A DNA stretch of 64,000 nt from Punica granatum (lineage: Eukaryota; Streptophyta; Magnoliopsida; Myrtales; Lythraceae), in NCBI RefSeq assembly GCF_007655135.1, contig NC_045132.1, forward strand, positions 17,994,534 through 18,058,533. Direction: 5' to 3'. Of this stretch, positions 12,230 through 24,200 are shown piece after piece. Position 1 is the stretch's first letter, and each line of letters starts with the position of its first letter. The notes beneath the pieces are model-generated. The model searched no databases and had not been told where the DNA came from. It was given only the letters and a program-made list of their open reading frames with translations. Made by a program: the position numbers and the translations under genes.

Positions 12230-12960
12230 AAATAGTAAAGGAAAAATTCACTTTCGGCCCTCAATCTTATGCTATTTTTTCACTTTCATGCTTTTTTTCT
12301 TTTTTCATTCTTATCTTTAATGCTACATAATTTGTTCACTTCAATTCTACTGTCAATTTTTCCACCAGAAACTTACTTTTCCATCCAATAAATTTTAATA
12401 TTTATTATTTTATTAAAAACAAATTTCAAAAATATTAAAAATCAAATAAATAAATAAATAACTAGGGAATCAAAAGATGCCGATCGACTAGAATCTCTCA
12501 ATTCCATGGGAGAAGGAGGCCCATCAATGGCCACCTCACCCCCACCTAGAAGGTTCTGGAATGGCCACCGGTGGGCCCTATCCCCTCAGAATTGAGAGAT
12601 CCCAGTTCGATTGGGATCTCTCTATTCCACCGGAGGGGGCACATCTCTAGGGCCGTTGGCAACCGCAAAGGGGGTGGGGGCGACTACCGGCAGGGCGCCA
12701 GCCGTCAGAATTGAGAGATCGTAATTCTAGCTTGTCTGCAACTTCAGAGGCCTCCAGCGACTTCATCAGGCCGATAGTTTGAAAAAAGTTTTGGGTGGAA
12801 AAGTAATCTTTGGATGGAAAAGTTGAAGGTAGGACTAGAGTGAATAAAAATGTGTAACGTTAAGATATGATTGAAAGAAAAAGAAAAAAGATTTAGAACG
12901 GAAGTGAAAATGCAACGCAAGATTGAGGATCAAATTTGACATTTGCCTTAGAGATAGATA
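12230..12960. mobile_element. Foldback (MULE-type) element
   Basis: The left end (AATTCACTTTCGGCCCTCAA, CTTATGC) and the right end (GCAAGATTGAGGATCAAATT) are imperfect inverted copies, as are TCACTTTCATGC and AAGTGAAAATGC further in. The core (about 12480-12770) is GC-rich with repeated AATTGAGAGATC. Possible flanks are AATAAATAG and GATAAATAG, but exact ends are uncertain. Confidence 0.5.
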
Positions 12961-13304
12961 AATAGATAACCAAATAAATAAAGATTGCTCTTCCAACAGC
13001 CGGCGAAACAAAAAAAGATCGCCCTTACAACGAAGGAGATTATTATCCCCCTTCTTTTGGGTAATACAATGTTCTTTTTTTCACGGAGAAATGATGGTGG
13101 AGTGTTTTACTCATGGTTAGCTCAATAGTATTTAACCAAAAAAAAAAAATCTAATACTTCATATAATCACGGATCACCGCCTCATTATAGTAGATTTTCA
13201 ACGTTAATTTCTTGGACTGTACATGGTATGACGGAGACATAGACTTCTATGAGTTGGAGGTTCCGTAACATGTTCTGAACTAATTTCATATAACGGGAAT
13301 TCTA
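12961..13304. other. Intergenic, no gene seen
   Basis: No supported feature was found apart from an A run near 13140-13150. Confidence 0.35.
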
Positions 13305-13550
13305 ATGGTACATAGTATTTCAGCTCCTCCATACCTGACATTGGATGATTTTTCGCACTCCTCGAGATCAGTGCAGCAGAAGTTCTCGTACCTTAATCCC
13401 TGCAGCCTGCAGCAAGCAAAACTTCGAAGGCTGAGGAAATTATATAATGTTCAAACAGCAACAGTAATTCAGAAGCAAGTGTTGCAGATGTTAAGACCTA
13501 AGTATCGAAGATTTCCAATAAGAAACCACGCGATTTCATGCGGAAATTAG
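13305..13550 (+). pseudogene. Possible terminal-exon fragment of an unrecognised gene
   Basis: The 81-codon frame begins with a short run that ends in a splice-acceptor-like ATTTCAG (near 13322). It then reads with gene-like composition (SRSVQQKFSYLNP, QAKLRRLRKLYNVQTA) to a TAG stop. The base composition differs from the AT-rich surroundings. I do not recognise the family and see no upstream exons, so it may be a captured gene fragment or a chance frame. It is convergent with the CCCH gene 366 bases away. Confidence 0.22.
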
Positions 13551-13915
13551 TAAGTAGAAGTCGACCTTATCAGTGTGCAGAAAACATCAACATATGAGCA
13601 AAAAGATGACGGGCTTGAAACAAAAGTAGTCAGTTGAATTCAAATCGGATACATTGGATTCTTCCAAGCAGATGAAATGAATGTTACGCATCAGGCTTTC
13701 CAAATGTGACACACTCTTAAATTTACAGATCAGCAAATCAGGATATTTCGGGCAGTTAAATTTGCCGCCCAAATCGCAATATCGGGAAGAAACAAAACTC
13801 GACCCGACAAGAGCAGCTGTACATCTCAATCGGTGTGATCACCACTAATAGATTATAACTCCTCCTCTCTGTCCTCTCTCTACCCTCCAAAACTTCTCTC
13901 GAGGGGTGTCGATAT

Positions 13916-16900
13916 TTATCCCTCGGTGTCAATGGAGTCATCATTCGGTGGCATCTGCCTCGTCTCTGACAACGAGAGTCTCCTGGGCCTTCCCTGGCCT
14001 GCATCGACAAGCCCATCTGACGATAGGGCTAATGCAGTAGTTCCTGGGGATGATGCAAACAGCAGTCGGAGAGGGGAAATAGAGGAAGAGGATGCGGAGA
14101 GGTTGTTCCCAAAGATACCCATAGGGTGGTCGAACTTGCAACTCGGGCCGAACTTGCAGATACCATAACGGGAATAAAAGATGCACAGAGGTTCTCCCTG
14201 TTGGAAACACGAAAACAGTACTCAGTATTGATAACGAATGACAAACAGAGCAATGCATTCGTGATATTTCCTTATCATTATCTAGGATAGAATCAGGTTC
14301 TCATTATCTAGGATGGAATCTGTACTCACTTCTATAGTAACTTCAAATAAATGCCACTGGAAAATCCGAATACGATATAAATTTTGGCACGAAATCCCAA
14401 CAGAACACCAGTGATTACATTGAATTAATCACCATGTCGCAGTGCTGCTTAAAGTTAGAAAGTGCAGATCAGTTTTGCACCCTGAAGCTTTACATCCACA
14501 TCAGTTCGTATTCTGCACGTTGACACATATTTGCACCCAATAGTTCCAAGTGTGGGACCACTTATAGACTCGGAAGTTTTAAATTATCACTAATTTGCTC
14601 CTACTTTTACCTTTGTTTTACTAATATGTATACAATGCCTAAAGCAGAGAGAAAATTATATCTTTCACACTATTATATACATGAGTGGTCCATCGGTGAA
14701 AAAGGGATGAACCACAGCATTAAAACCAGGGTATTTATTCAGTTTGGATAAGGCATCAGCCAAGGGGTTCTATCGAGATTTTGGGTTGTTCTAGTGGTCA
14801 CTAAAAAGTGGAATCTAATTAATGCTCTTCATTGACATATCATCGGTCTTGTGGAACAAAGTGGTCTACAGGTGAAATCTCAGCATGGAAAACAAATAAT
14901 TGGCACATAAGTCATTTCTTGAAGTAACACCATCATACTAACCGGACGTAAAGGAAGGCCAATGGGGCTTAAGAGGCAGTCAGGAGGAGGGATCAGTCTT
15001 TCTCTAGGATGATGAAACTTGCAAACTGCACCGAACTTGCAATCGCCCGTCTTCATGTAGAATTGGCATTCTGGCTGACCTGCTCTCTCTGGAAAGATAT
15101 TCTCCCGCTGCAAGGCATAGAAACCGAGCGGGACCGATCTCGATCTGTAAGGAGAGAACGGCCCCTGAGATCCTGCGCTCATCGTGTCGCTCTGATGTGA
15201 AGTTCCATACATCTGATTGCTTCCTGCCATTTTAAGCTGGTTATCTGGTGACGAGACAGTCCCTAATTGGCCCTGGAAAATTAAGCAATCTAAATGTATC
15301 ATACAAAATGTATTAGAAAGAAGTTCACAACCAGTGAAAATCATAATAATGAGCAAACCCAAGGCAAACAAAACGTGTTACAGGATGTGCCAAATAACAT
15401 GAAACCCGAATCCCCCGCAAACAGAAGAAAATGGGATTGTGAAACAATGTCCAGGTAAAGGCTTACGCTGTACGTATTCCAGCTTGGAACAGAAACCATG
15501 CTCTGGGGGAGAATGAGGGGAGCATAGCTTGAAGGGCCTTGCCAACGAGGACTTGCAATGAAAGATGCTCTCGACCAATTTGTGACTCCTCCCAAGTACG
15601 ACTGCTGACTCGGAGTTGTAGGAGAGTGGAGAGAAGGGTAGACAGGAGACCCTCGTAATGAAACCATCATGTTAACAGGCTGAGGATGGTGGAACTTGCA
15701 GGTGCTACCAAACTTGCACTGCCCCGTTCTTAAATAATAAGCACACTCCATCTCATTCTGCAAATAAACAAGTACTAAATTAATAAGTAGGTAGTTAATA
15801 ATAGCTTGTATAAGCATGTATTGACAGTGAAGTGTACGAACCGGACGAACTGGATAGCCTATAGCATTTAAGGAAACTTTTCCTGCAATACCCGCCTTAT
15901 CTCTAGGATGGTGAAATTTGCAGGTGGCTCCAAATTTGCAGGTCCCTGTCTTCAGGTAATACTGTGCAACAATTCAACATAGCAATTAATCAAGATAATT
16001 CTTCAAATTCGAATGATTGTTCGTTGTTATTCCATAGACAATCCAAAAGGAAAGGACAACCTAAAAAAGAAAACGCACACCACAAGCACCTGCATGCATC
16101 TAATACGCATTATAGAAGACAGGGAAAAGTTCACTTTCATAAGATCTGATGCTGCGAGAGGAAGAATTAAGCCGAAAAATGACACATGCCTGACACTCTG
16201 GCTGCCCAATTCTTTCTGGGTACTCTCCATGCATTCTTGCATTAGCTATTGCCTGCAAGGGAACAAATGCTATGTGAATATCAGCTCTGAAAGATTGAAA
16301 CCAGAGAAAATATTAGCCTAAACAGATAAATATTTCACAAAAGCGTCCCAATGTGAATTGTTCATAAAGAATGATGCCTCATTGTAACCTTAGAATGCGA
16401 AGGCAATAGCTACAGAGTGAGTACAGGCCAAGCATTATAACATGGGATGTATGATCTAGCAACCTAATTCTCATTCATGAAAGATTGACTAAGAGTTGAA
16501 CAACAAAATTGTACAGACATTCTGCTATACCAGCTTCCTGTTAGCAGGGTGATTAAATCGGCATGTGGCCCCAAACCGGCAGAGTCCTGTTCTGATGTAG
16601 TAAGAACAATCTGGTTCCCCCGGTCGCTCAGGGTAGGGTCCACTTTCTACTGCTTCACTCGATGTTCTCAAGTTAATTTGCCACATTGAATCTGAAACCA
16701 AAGTATGACCATATTTAGAATATGTATCTCATGAGATCACATCCTATAATAAACTCGAGAAAGTGTTCAAATGCCTGATCATTAGACCACTAAGTATACC
16801 AAGTTACCAACTGAGTGATATCTAAGGACAGGAGAACTCGTTTTTCACTACATTAGAGGTGAAGAGCATCCCAATTATGGGAATAAAACCAACTTAATCC

Positions 16901-17646
16901 TTCCATACCCTCGAATCAATTTTCACTAACTGTACACTAAGATCTTAAGCCGTTACGAGGGGTCCAACACATGCCATTATAAACAAAATCGAATAGCCTG
17001 AGATAACTATATATACTCTTCGCAATGACCATATACAGTCAAAATGCCCGTCACAGATCAAATGGCCTAAGAGTATAATATTCATTTTGCGTTTTCTCTA
17101 GTTAGCGAAACCGAGAAAAATGAGTACAAATCAATCTTGAAATGCTAAAAACAAACATTGCCCAGGATCAGACTTTTTAGCTATTGTTACTGTAATTGAG
17201 CACTCAGTCCCGGAAACAAGCGCCCCTTTGATGAAGAGAGAATGTACGAAGTTGTTCAAGGATTGCAATAATGACATAGAACAGAAACAGATTATCGCGT
17301 CGAGCATCACGAGCTTCCGCCCTCATCTACGAGAAGCATCACAATTGCTGAGAGGTAAATCTACCAGTCAGTCTCTACGTTGATCAGCCGACAATGTGGG
17401 AGTACATCGGATCACTTCGATACCAAACACAAACTAAACGGCAATAAAACCTATAATTCGGATCAGACAGCGATGTCCTGAGCAGGGAAACGGAAAAGCG
17501 ACGGGAAAAAACAGAGAAAGAGAGACAGAGAGAGAGAGAGAGGGAAGAGGCAATGAGAGACGAGAACCGTCGCTGAGAGATGGTGACAGAGAGGGTTCTT
17601 CCGTCACGGACGCCCGGGGCATGGGAATTCCGGCATCGTAAGCCAT
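13916..17646 (-). CDS. Plant CCCH zinc-finger protein, ZFN type, five fingers
   Basis: Seven exons on the minus strand join in frame to 441 residues: 17568-17646, 16531-16691, 16190-16252, 15842-15961, 15467-15757, 14943-15272 and 13916-14197. Five C-X8-C-X5-C-X3-H fingers are complete, with first cysteines at 55, 100, 146, 307 and 353. Three are clustered at the N-terminus and two lie in the C-terminal half, as in Arabidopsis ZFN1-3. Conserved family blocks include [40 protein letters not shown] and [20 protein letters not shown]. Family members bind nucleic acid, probably RNA or single-stranded DNA; a specific target cannot be inferred. The intron after exon 3 begins GC rather than GT (CAG|GCATGT), and only this junction keeps finger 2 in frame. 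The start [12 protein letters not shown] matches the family N-terminus. The tail is serine-rich and ends with [10 protein letters not shown], conserved in ZFN proteins. Confidence 0.92.
17520..17542. repeat. GA microsatellite at the CCCH gene first intron
   Basis: A GA-rich tract lies just inside the first intron. A second, purer GA tract lies at about 17837-17866 upstream of the ATG, and a CT tract at about 18068-18091. CT/GA tracts near start sites are common in plant promoters and 5' UTRs. Confidence 0.7.
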
Positions 17647-17832
17647 CCCGAAACCGCCGCCTCCATCACCAGCCAGTCTCCGTTGGAGCAGCCGCGGCGA
17701 CCCCCATTCCCCCCCCTCAGCCGCCCGGGAGCCGTTGCCCGTCCCACCTCAAAGCCCAAAAACAAAAAGGATATGTACCCCAGAGAGGAAGGTCAAGGTG
17801 AGAAGAGAAACCGGCGAGCTTCTCCGCTGCAC

Positions 17833-17836
<4 letters not shown>

Positions 17837-17866
<30 letters not shown>
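17837..17866. repeat. GA microsatellite, probable 5' UTR or promoter of the CCCH gene
   Basis: GAGA run about 190-220 bases upstream of the CCCH start codon; on the coding strand it is a CT tract. Confidence 0.75.
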
Positions 17867-17874
<8 letters not shown>

Positions 17875-18001
17875 AAAGGAAGGGAAAGAAAGATTTCGTG
17901 TTAAATTTTTTTAGGGAGAGAATGAGATAGAGGGAGAGAGGCGTTCTCTCCTCCGCTCCACAAACAAAGGAATAAAAACCAACCAACCAAACCAACCCAT
18001 C

Positions 18002-18003
<2 letters not shown>

Positions 18004-18043
<40 letters not shown>
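18004..18043. repeat. 40-base poly-C run upstream of the CCCH gene
   Basis: An uninterrupted run of about 40 C (G on the coding strand), some 360 bases upstream of the start codon. The G strand could form a quadruplex. Its length may be a sequencing or assembly artefact. Confidence 0.9.
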
Positions 18044-19982
18044 ATAACCAGACAGTCTCTGTCTCTCCCCTCTCTCTCTCTCTCTCTCTCTATATGTCCA
18101 AATACCATTCATCTGAAGAAACATTAGATGACATGCACTGACGTGGCACGTGATAGTTCCAGTCGAATGTACAAGAAATAAGTAATTGCCAATTTTACGA
18201 ACAATATCTCCACTGATCGGATAGTTCAATTTTATTGGCGATGATCCGATACGGCGATAACCATTAAGGCTGTGTTTGTTTCGCCAAAAATGTTTCCATA
18301 GAAAAAGTATTTTTATTTTTCGGTGTTTGGTTTATAATTAGAAGATTAAACTTTTGATTCAAAAGACGAAAAAGGAGAGTTGGCCGCGGTGCAACTACTA
18401 GCTGCAACATAGGTTATGCATCAAATTGTTGGGGATGACAGCCTGGGGTCTGGTCAAGTGTTATTTAACAACGATTGCATAATCTAGTTGATAACATGCG
18501 TTGCACGTAAACTTTCCAATAGATATTTACGTGGAAGAATAATGTAATGGAACATGGCATAAGGCAGATGCATGCCGAAAGCCGTGGGAAATTCCCTTTT
18601 CCCAAATGCATCACACGAGATTATGTCTAGCCTTTCGTGTAGTATAACTTATTTGCTTTTAATTTGTATCTGTTACATTTTTTTTTCCCTAATAACCGAA
18701 AGAACAGTGAAAAAGCTCAGAAAAACTCTAACTGTTTGAGGTTCCCGAGGATATGAACGAGTCCATATTTCTTGCGAATTCCATATACCGAATCATAAAC
18801 AAAAATGCTAAATTTTCCTAATTTTCCATATGCAAAAAATGCTAAATTTTTGAAATCCCCTTATTTCGAAATCCACTCTTATCTATCGAATAGTACTTGA
18901 ATATTGAATAAATTATAATTTATGCCACTATTAATGAAATTTTACATTAAAAGAAATTAGATCGATTGTTAAAGAAATATAATAAAACTTTATCATTGGC
19001 GGGGCAAACGGACAATAGTTTTCCCCCGCACCTGCGAGTAGCACGAAAGTGGCTACTCTCCCCATCAAGCTGACACGTTCTCGATGCTGGTGGGAAGAGT
19101 GCGGGGCATCGTGATTGGAATACTTTTTTGCTTTTTGAGATGGTTGACGTCAGCTTTAAATCGGATGATTCTCAAGGGACATGTGTGGTGCTGTGAGGGC
19201 GCGTGGTGTGGCCTTGATTTGTATGGTCCCCCACGGTCGTGGGTCAACGGTCGAGCCATGGTAAAGATGCCGACTCCTTCCATATAAAAAGTGCCCTCAC
19301 AGGCTTGTAAAATGAGCTCATATTCATGCGGATTGGGCAGAGTTGAAGCATTCACAAATGACATACCGATTGGACAGAATCAAAGCATTCACAAATGATA
19401 GGTCTGTAATTTTATAGAAACTCAGGGGCAATTTCAATAGCTAAGTGGGTCAACACGTTTTCCTCCGAAACCTTTCGGAGGAAAAATCATTTTTGTAGTA
19501 AAATTACAATGTTGCCACGTGTTAGTACTTCGGCCCTGCCAAATCGGCTTGACTCATGAGCAGCAGCTCACAAACTCAAATATGTTCATTCGTTCCTATT
19601 CCTAAATTATCCAAAACTCGAAACTAGAGAGTCCCGACTAACTTCAGTACTAAGCTATCTGAGAAATTCTTAAATAATCGTATCTCAAAATGATAAAGTG
19701 AGGAAAAACTAATTAGAAAAATTATGACAAATGCCTTGTAATTAACACTCTATTTCTCTGGCTATCGGCACCGTCTACAGGGTCACTTAGTTTTATTCAA
19801 TCGGAAAATAATAAATGATTAATTTCGAATTTTTAAAACTAGTCTCAATAATGATAATGTCCATATTCATAAAATTAAATGAGAAAGAGAAACTGTTAGG
19901 ACACACTAATAGGATATTCATACAAGAACTGTACCCGCATCACGAGCGATTTATGTTTTTTTTCTTCTTGATATATATATTA
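18044..19982. other. Intergenic DNA with one possible Helitron end
   Basis: No gene could be supported. CTAG at 18484-18487 followed by GATAACATGCGTTGCACGTA reads on the minus strand as a hairpin plus CTAG, like a Helitron 3' end, but no partner end was found. Around 19332-19402 a unit of about 40 bases containing AAGCATTCACAAATGA is duplicated in tandem. A TATAAAAAG motif at about 19283 has no gene behind it. Confidence 0.4.
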
Positions 19983-20530
19983 GAGTTAATCACATAAAAA
20001 AGCACTAACTTTATTCGAATTCTCAATTTTAGTCCGACCTTTTAAAAATAACACAAAAATGCACGACATTTAGCTTTAGTTACATTTTTAGCACCCCGTC
20101 AATTTTTTCCGTTTATTTTAACAATAACGGTTGGTATGGACTTAACGGTGCAACATAGCGGGATTAGAAAAAGATTCCATTGAATAAAAAAAAAAAGGAG
20201 GGCCGATGATGGGGGCCACTTCGGTAGCCACTACCCCCCTAATTGGGGTCGCCGTTCACCTTTGTTGTGACCGATGATTCCGATTAGGGCGGTGGTGATC
20301 ACAATCGGGACCCCCACCGTCGGAATCGAAGGATTCCCAAATGTGGGGCTCTTTTGATACTGACGAAAGAGACCCCGATTGCGGCCATCACCCTTCAATC
20401 AGGGTCGTCGGCCACGCCACCGACCTAATTGGGGTCGCTGATCATGACAGAGATGGTCGCGCAACCCCGATTTGGGGTTGGAGTTAAACTACACTCAATT
20501 ACCAAACACTACATATTATTTTATCATTTC
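19983..20530. mobile_element. Decayed foldback-type element with GC-rich core
   Basis: An AT-rich arm (AAAAAAGCACTAACTTTATT, then CACGACATTTAG) is followed by a GC-rich core with repeated AATTGGGGTCGC and CCGATTGCGG-like blocks (about 20190-20480). This composition matches the cores of the other foldback elements. A convincing inverted right arm was not found. Confidence 0.35.
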
Positions 20531-21262
20531 ATCATGTCACTCTTATTTCCCTAGCCCAGAAGAGAGCGATCTAGCATAACATAGATAGTGTTTGCTGAAG
20601 AGAGATTTTATTTAGCTTGTTCTGATCTGATTACAACTAAGGGGGAGCTTGCATTATATAGGCAAAGCTCAATGCATACAGATTTTATTTTGTCATGGGC
20701 AGTTACAGAAAGCGAATATTACACTACAAAAATCTTTCTAGTATAAGTAATATAGATAATATAATTTTACCTTTCTCCACTTTACTCTATTTTTCGCTCA
20801 ATTCAACAATATAATTACTACTTTCTTATCTTTTTTATCCAATTTAATAATAATTTATCTCACATACTTTTCCTCAATCATTATTATAAATAATTTTTTA
20901 ATAATAAATTCTTCATATTATTCATTATTTTTTGTCTTTTCTCAATTTTATAATAAATTCTCTTATATATTTTTTCTTAATAATTATTACAATCATTTTT
21001 TTAATAATAAAATTTTTCAACTGTTTTTTCTTCATATCGTAAAGTAGGGTAGACTAATAATTTTATTCCGAAACCAAACGCAAAATAAAATCCCAATTCC
21101 TATTTGATTCTCGCTAGTATAATATCTGAAATAGTGTTTTCATTACGTTTAATTTGAGTTAAAATTTCTTAAAATTTATTATTATTTGAAGATATCCACA
21201 CTAATCTCCACATGGTATTCTCACAGGACTATTACCTTCACTTATGGATTTTATATTTAATA
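20531..21262. other. AT-rich intergenic DNA
   Basis: No gene seen. The part at about 20740-21080 is very AT-rich with AATAATAAATTCTT-type internal repeats and ends in AAACCAAACGCAAAATAAAA, which resembles a MITE terminus. Confidence 0.35.
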
Positions 21263-21267
21263 GATAA

Positions 21268-24200
21268 TGTACGGACCCGAATGTGGACTCTCGTCGGGGC
21301 CCGCATTGCGCGCTTTTAGATCGCGCGGCTTGGGAGTGTCCACCTTCCCGTGGGGACGCGTGACGGACACGCGTGAGAGAAGGAGTCGCCACTTATCATT
21401 TTACGACCCGTAGGTCGAGGGCGGATAAGTTACCCGAGTCTAGGGGTATGGAACACCTAGTTTGTCGTTAAGGCATTGATCTGTGCGGAACCGGAAAATC
21501 TGTGTTCGGGGGTTCATGTTACGTGCGAGCCTATATCCCGCACGCCCTTTCGGTACTCTGGTTTGCTAGGCTTGCATTTTTGTTTTATTTACCGCATGAA
21601 TTAGGCTGCACTCGGCTCACACGTTTTGACACCGTAACTTCGATGAATTAAACGATGTCGGTGGAGAAGCTGAGAGAGAAGTAAACCCGTGTGTCGGGGA
21701 ATTGGTTCACAATCTTGCGTTACAGTTCATCGAACCATGGAGGTTGAATCCCTGCGTGAACCAGAACCGCGAGTTCTTGGATTTACTTGTATCTGGGCAA
21801 GCATTAGACCGATTCGATTAATTCGACTCTCGGACCGTTCGCTCACCGACTGGAATTCTTACAGAATAAATGTACAAAATAAAATCCTTACAATGCTCTC
21901 GAAAACAATAAATACAAATTACAAATGGCCGAATTCCAGTCGACTCGCGTTCGGTTATTATTCCACTCTAACTCACCGTGAGTTTAGGGAAAAAGACCGA
22001 AGAACTGAAATTCAATGGACGCTCTCACTGAATAGGGCGTTGGACCCTGTGAGTGTTGATTAGGGCGTTGAACCCTGTGCTCGATGATTAGGGTGTTGAA
22101 CCCTAATATTATTCGGCCTAGGGATCAAGCTCGACCCGTATGGCAAACAAGTGCGGAAAGATAACACGCAACATGTTAATAACATACAAGGTGTTTTGTT
22201 TACCGAATGTACGTGGATTAACAAGTTTATTAATCCAAAAGTGTTTTTGCAAGCAAATGCCATATGCTAAGCAATCAAACACGTGCCAATGTTTTAGTAT
22301 TCTGCTTTTGTTGGAAATTTGGAAAAGAGAATCGAATATCATGTGTGTAGATTGCTTTTATAGTGATTCGGTGTTGTGACACTGAATTACCACTAAATTG
22401 ATCCAAACTTGTATTTTGACTCTAGATTTGGAACCTAGAGTTCCGCCTAACCATTTTCTAGGATTTGGTTAAGTCGAATGAAATGATTAGTCCGATAACT
22501 GTATTTTGATACAGAATACCCAACTGACATCTTAAACTGCGCTAGGATGTCGGCGAATCACGAAATGATGTTCTTGCCCTTGATTTGAAAATTTGTTTTC
22601 AGAAAAGGAGAACAACACAATAAGGATTTGAAAGTATGAGGGTTTTGAAAAGGGCATTAACACCGTTTTGTAATTCGTCGACGCGAGTTACAAATTAATG
22701 TCCAATTCGTGCAAAGTTATTTAAATGGAATGAATTAACCGTGTGAACGTCCCGATTAACCCGTTCGTGGAATTAATGCTTAAGATTATTGCCGAATACT
22801 TTAATTGTGAAAACGATTCGTGATTCGGCGACCAACACGAATCCGTAAGGATCGAGGATATTTGGTCCAATGACCGAAACTACCCTCGTAACCGAATGGA
22901 CCCGAATGAGTCAACAATACCCGAATCCATGCATGTTTTGTTTTGAAAAGACATGTAATCGATGTTTTAACATGGGAATCGTGGAAATATCGAAATTACG
23001 CTTTCGTACAATCCGAGAAATGAATTAAACTCGAAATAAGGAAATCATTCTTGATCCAAAAAGGGCCAAGAAGCCCTCGGCTTCACCTTGTCAAAGATGG
23101 CCGAATACTCTCATGGCTCGATTCAAATCACAAAGAATTTCCTTGTCTTGGTTTAATCATTTTTCGCATGCTCAAACATCAAACATCATGAATAACACGT
23201 TTTGACAAAAGCCGGTATTACCATGATTTGATTAACTCATTTAAACATGCAAACATTCACAAACATGTTATTTAAGGAATCGATAAAATAATACCGGCTT
23301 CATGCATGCAAGAACAACAAAATAAACTCGGAAAATAACTTGGATCGGGTTAAGGAGACCAATCTTAACCCGAAAAGAGCAACTCAAGTCTCGGCCGTCC
23401 CATTTAGAGACTTGGCCGTGAGCTCACTTGCCATTTCCGGGTCGGGATGGTCTTCCAAACAACAATCCAAACCTTTTTCCGACATGCTAGCAAGTTATAA
23501 GGTAATACACATGCATAATATAACATAAAATTGCATAAAAGTTAAGTCTTGCAAGTTAAGTATGCATAAAATACCATAGTATTCCATAGCCATGCAAAAA
23601 TATAAAAAGCCCTAACTCCTCTAAGTCAAGAGTGATTTACCTAGCCTCGGGATACGAGGAAAGAGTCGGGGAAGTGTTCGAGAGTCGGGTGACTCGGTTG
23701 AACGCTTGGAAGGATGCTCGGGTGCAAAAGATGCACGTTCGGGGAGCTAGGTGCACGGGGAATGCGGCTGGAATGCACGGGAGGCGCGCGGCGTGGCGGG
23801 GTGCGGGCAGGCGTGCGCGCGGGGCGCGCGGGCGTGCGCGGGGCGAGGGCGTGCTCGGGCAGGCGCGGGGCGTGCGCGCGGGCGGGCGCGGGCGTGCGCG
23901 CGGGCGGGCGCGGGCGTGCACGCGGGCGTGCGCGGGCGTGCGCGCGGCTGGCGCTAGCGGGTCACTATTCACCCGAGAGTAGCGATTTCACCCGAAATGC
24001 ACTATTTGACCTGAAACAATAATTTAAATACTTCAAATGGAAAAACCAATTTCACCAATGAACTCCATGGGTCCAAAATGAGTGGGATATGAAGTTTGAG
24101 AAATTTTGAGCTTAAGTCGGGATGATGAACATCGGCTTCCGACTTAAGAACTCAAGGCTCTCTTTTGATCTTTTAGGTTTTCTTTTCTCTTCCTTCTAAG

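Noticed and set aside
17717..18229. A 170-codon minus-strand frame upstream of the CCCH gene
   Set aside because: It runs through the poly-C run and GA/CT microsatellites; its length results from these simple repeats.
23632..24022. Overlapping open frames of 60-116 codons on both strands rich in Arg, Ala, Gly or Pro
   Set aside because: They follow the GC minisatellite inside the solo LTR; stop codons are simply rare in such composition, and no domain is present.
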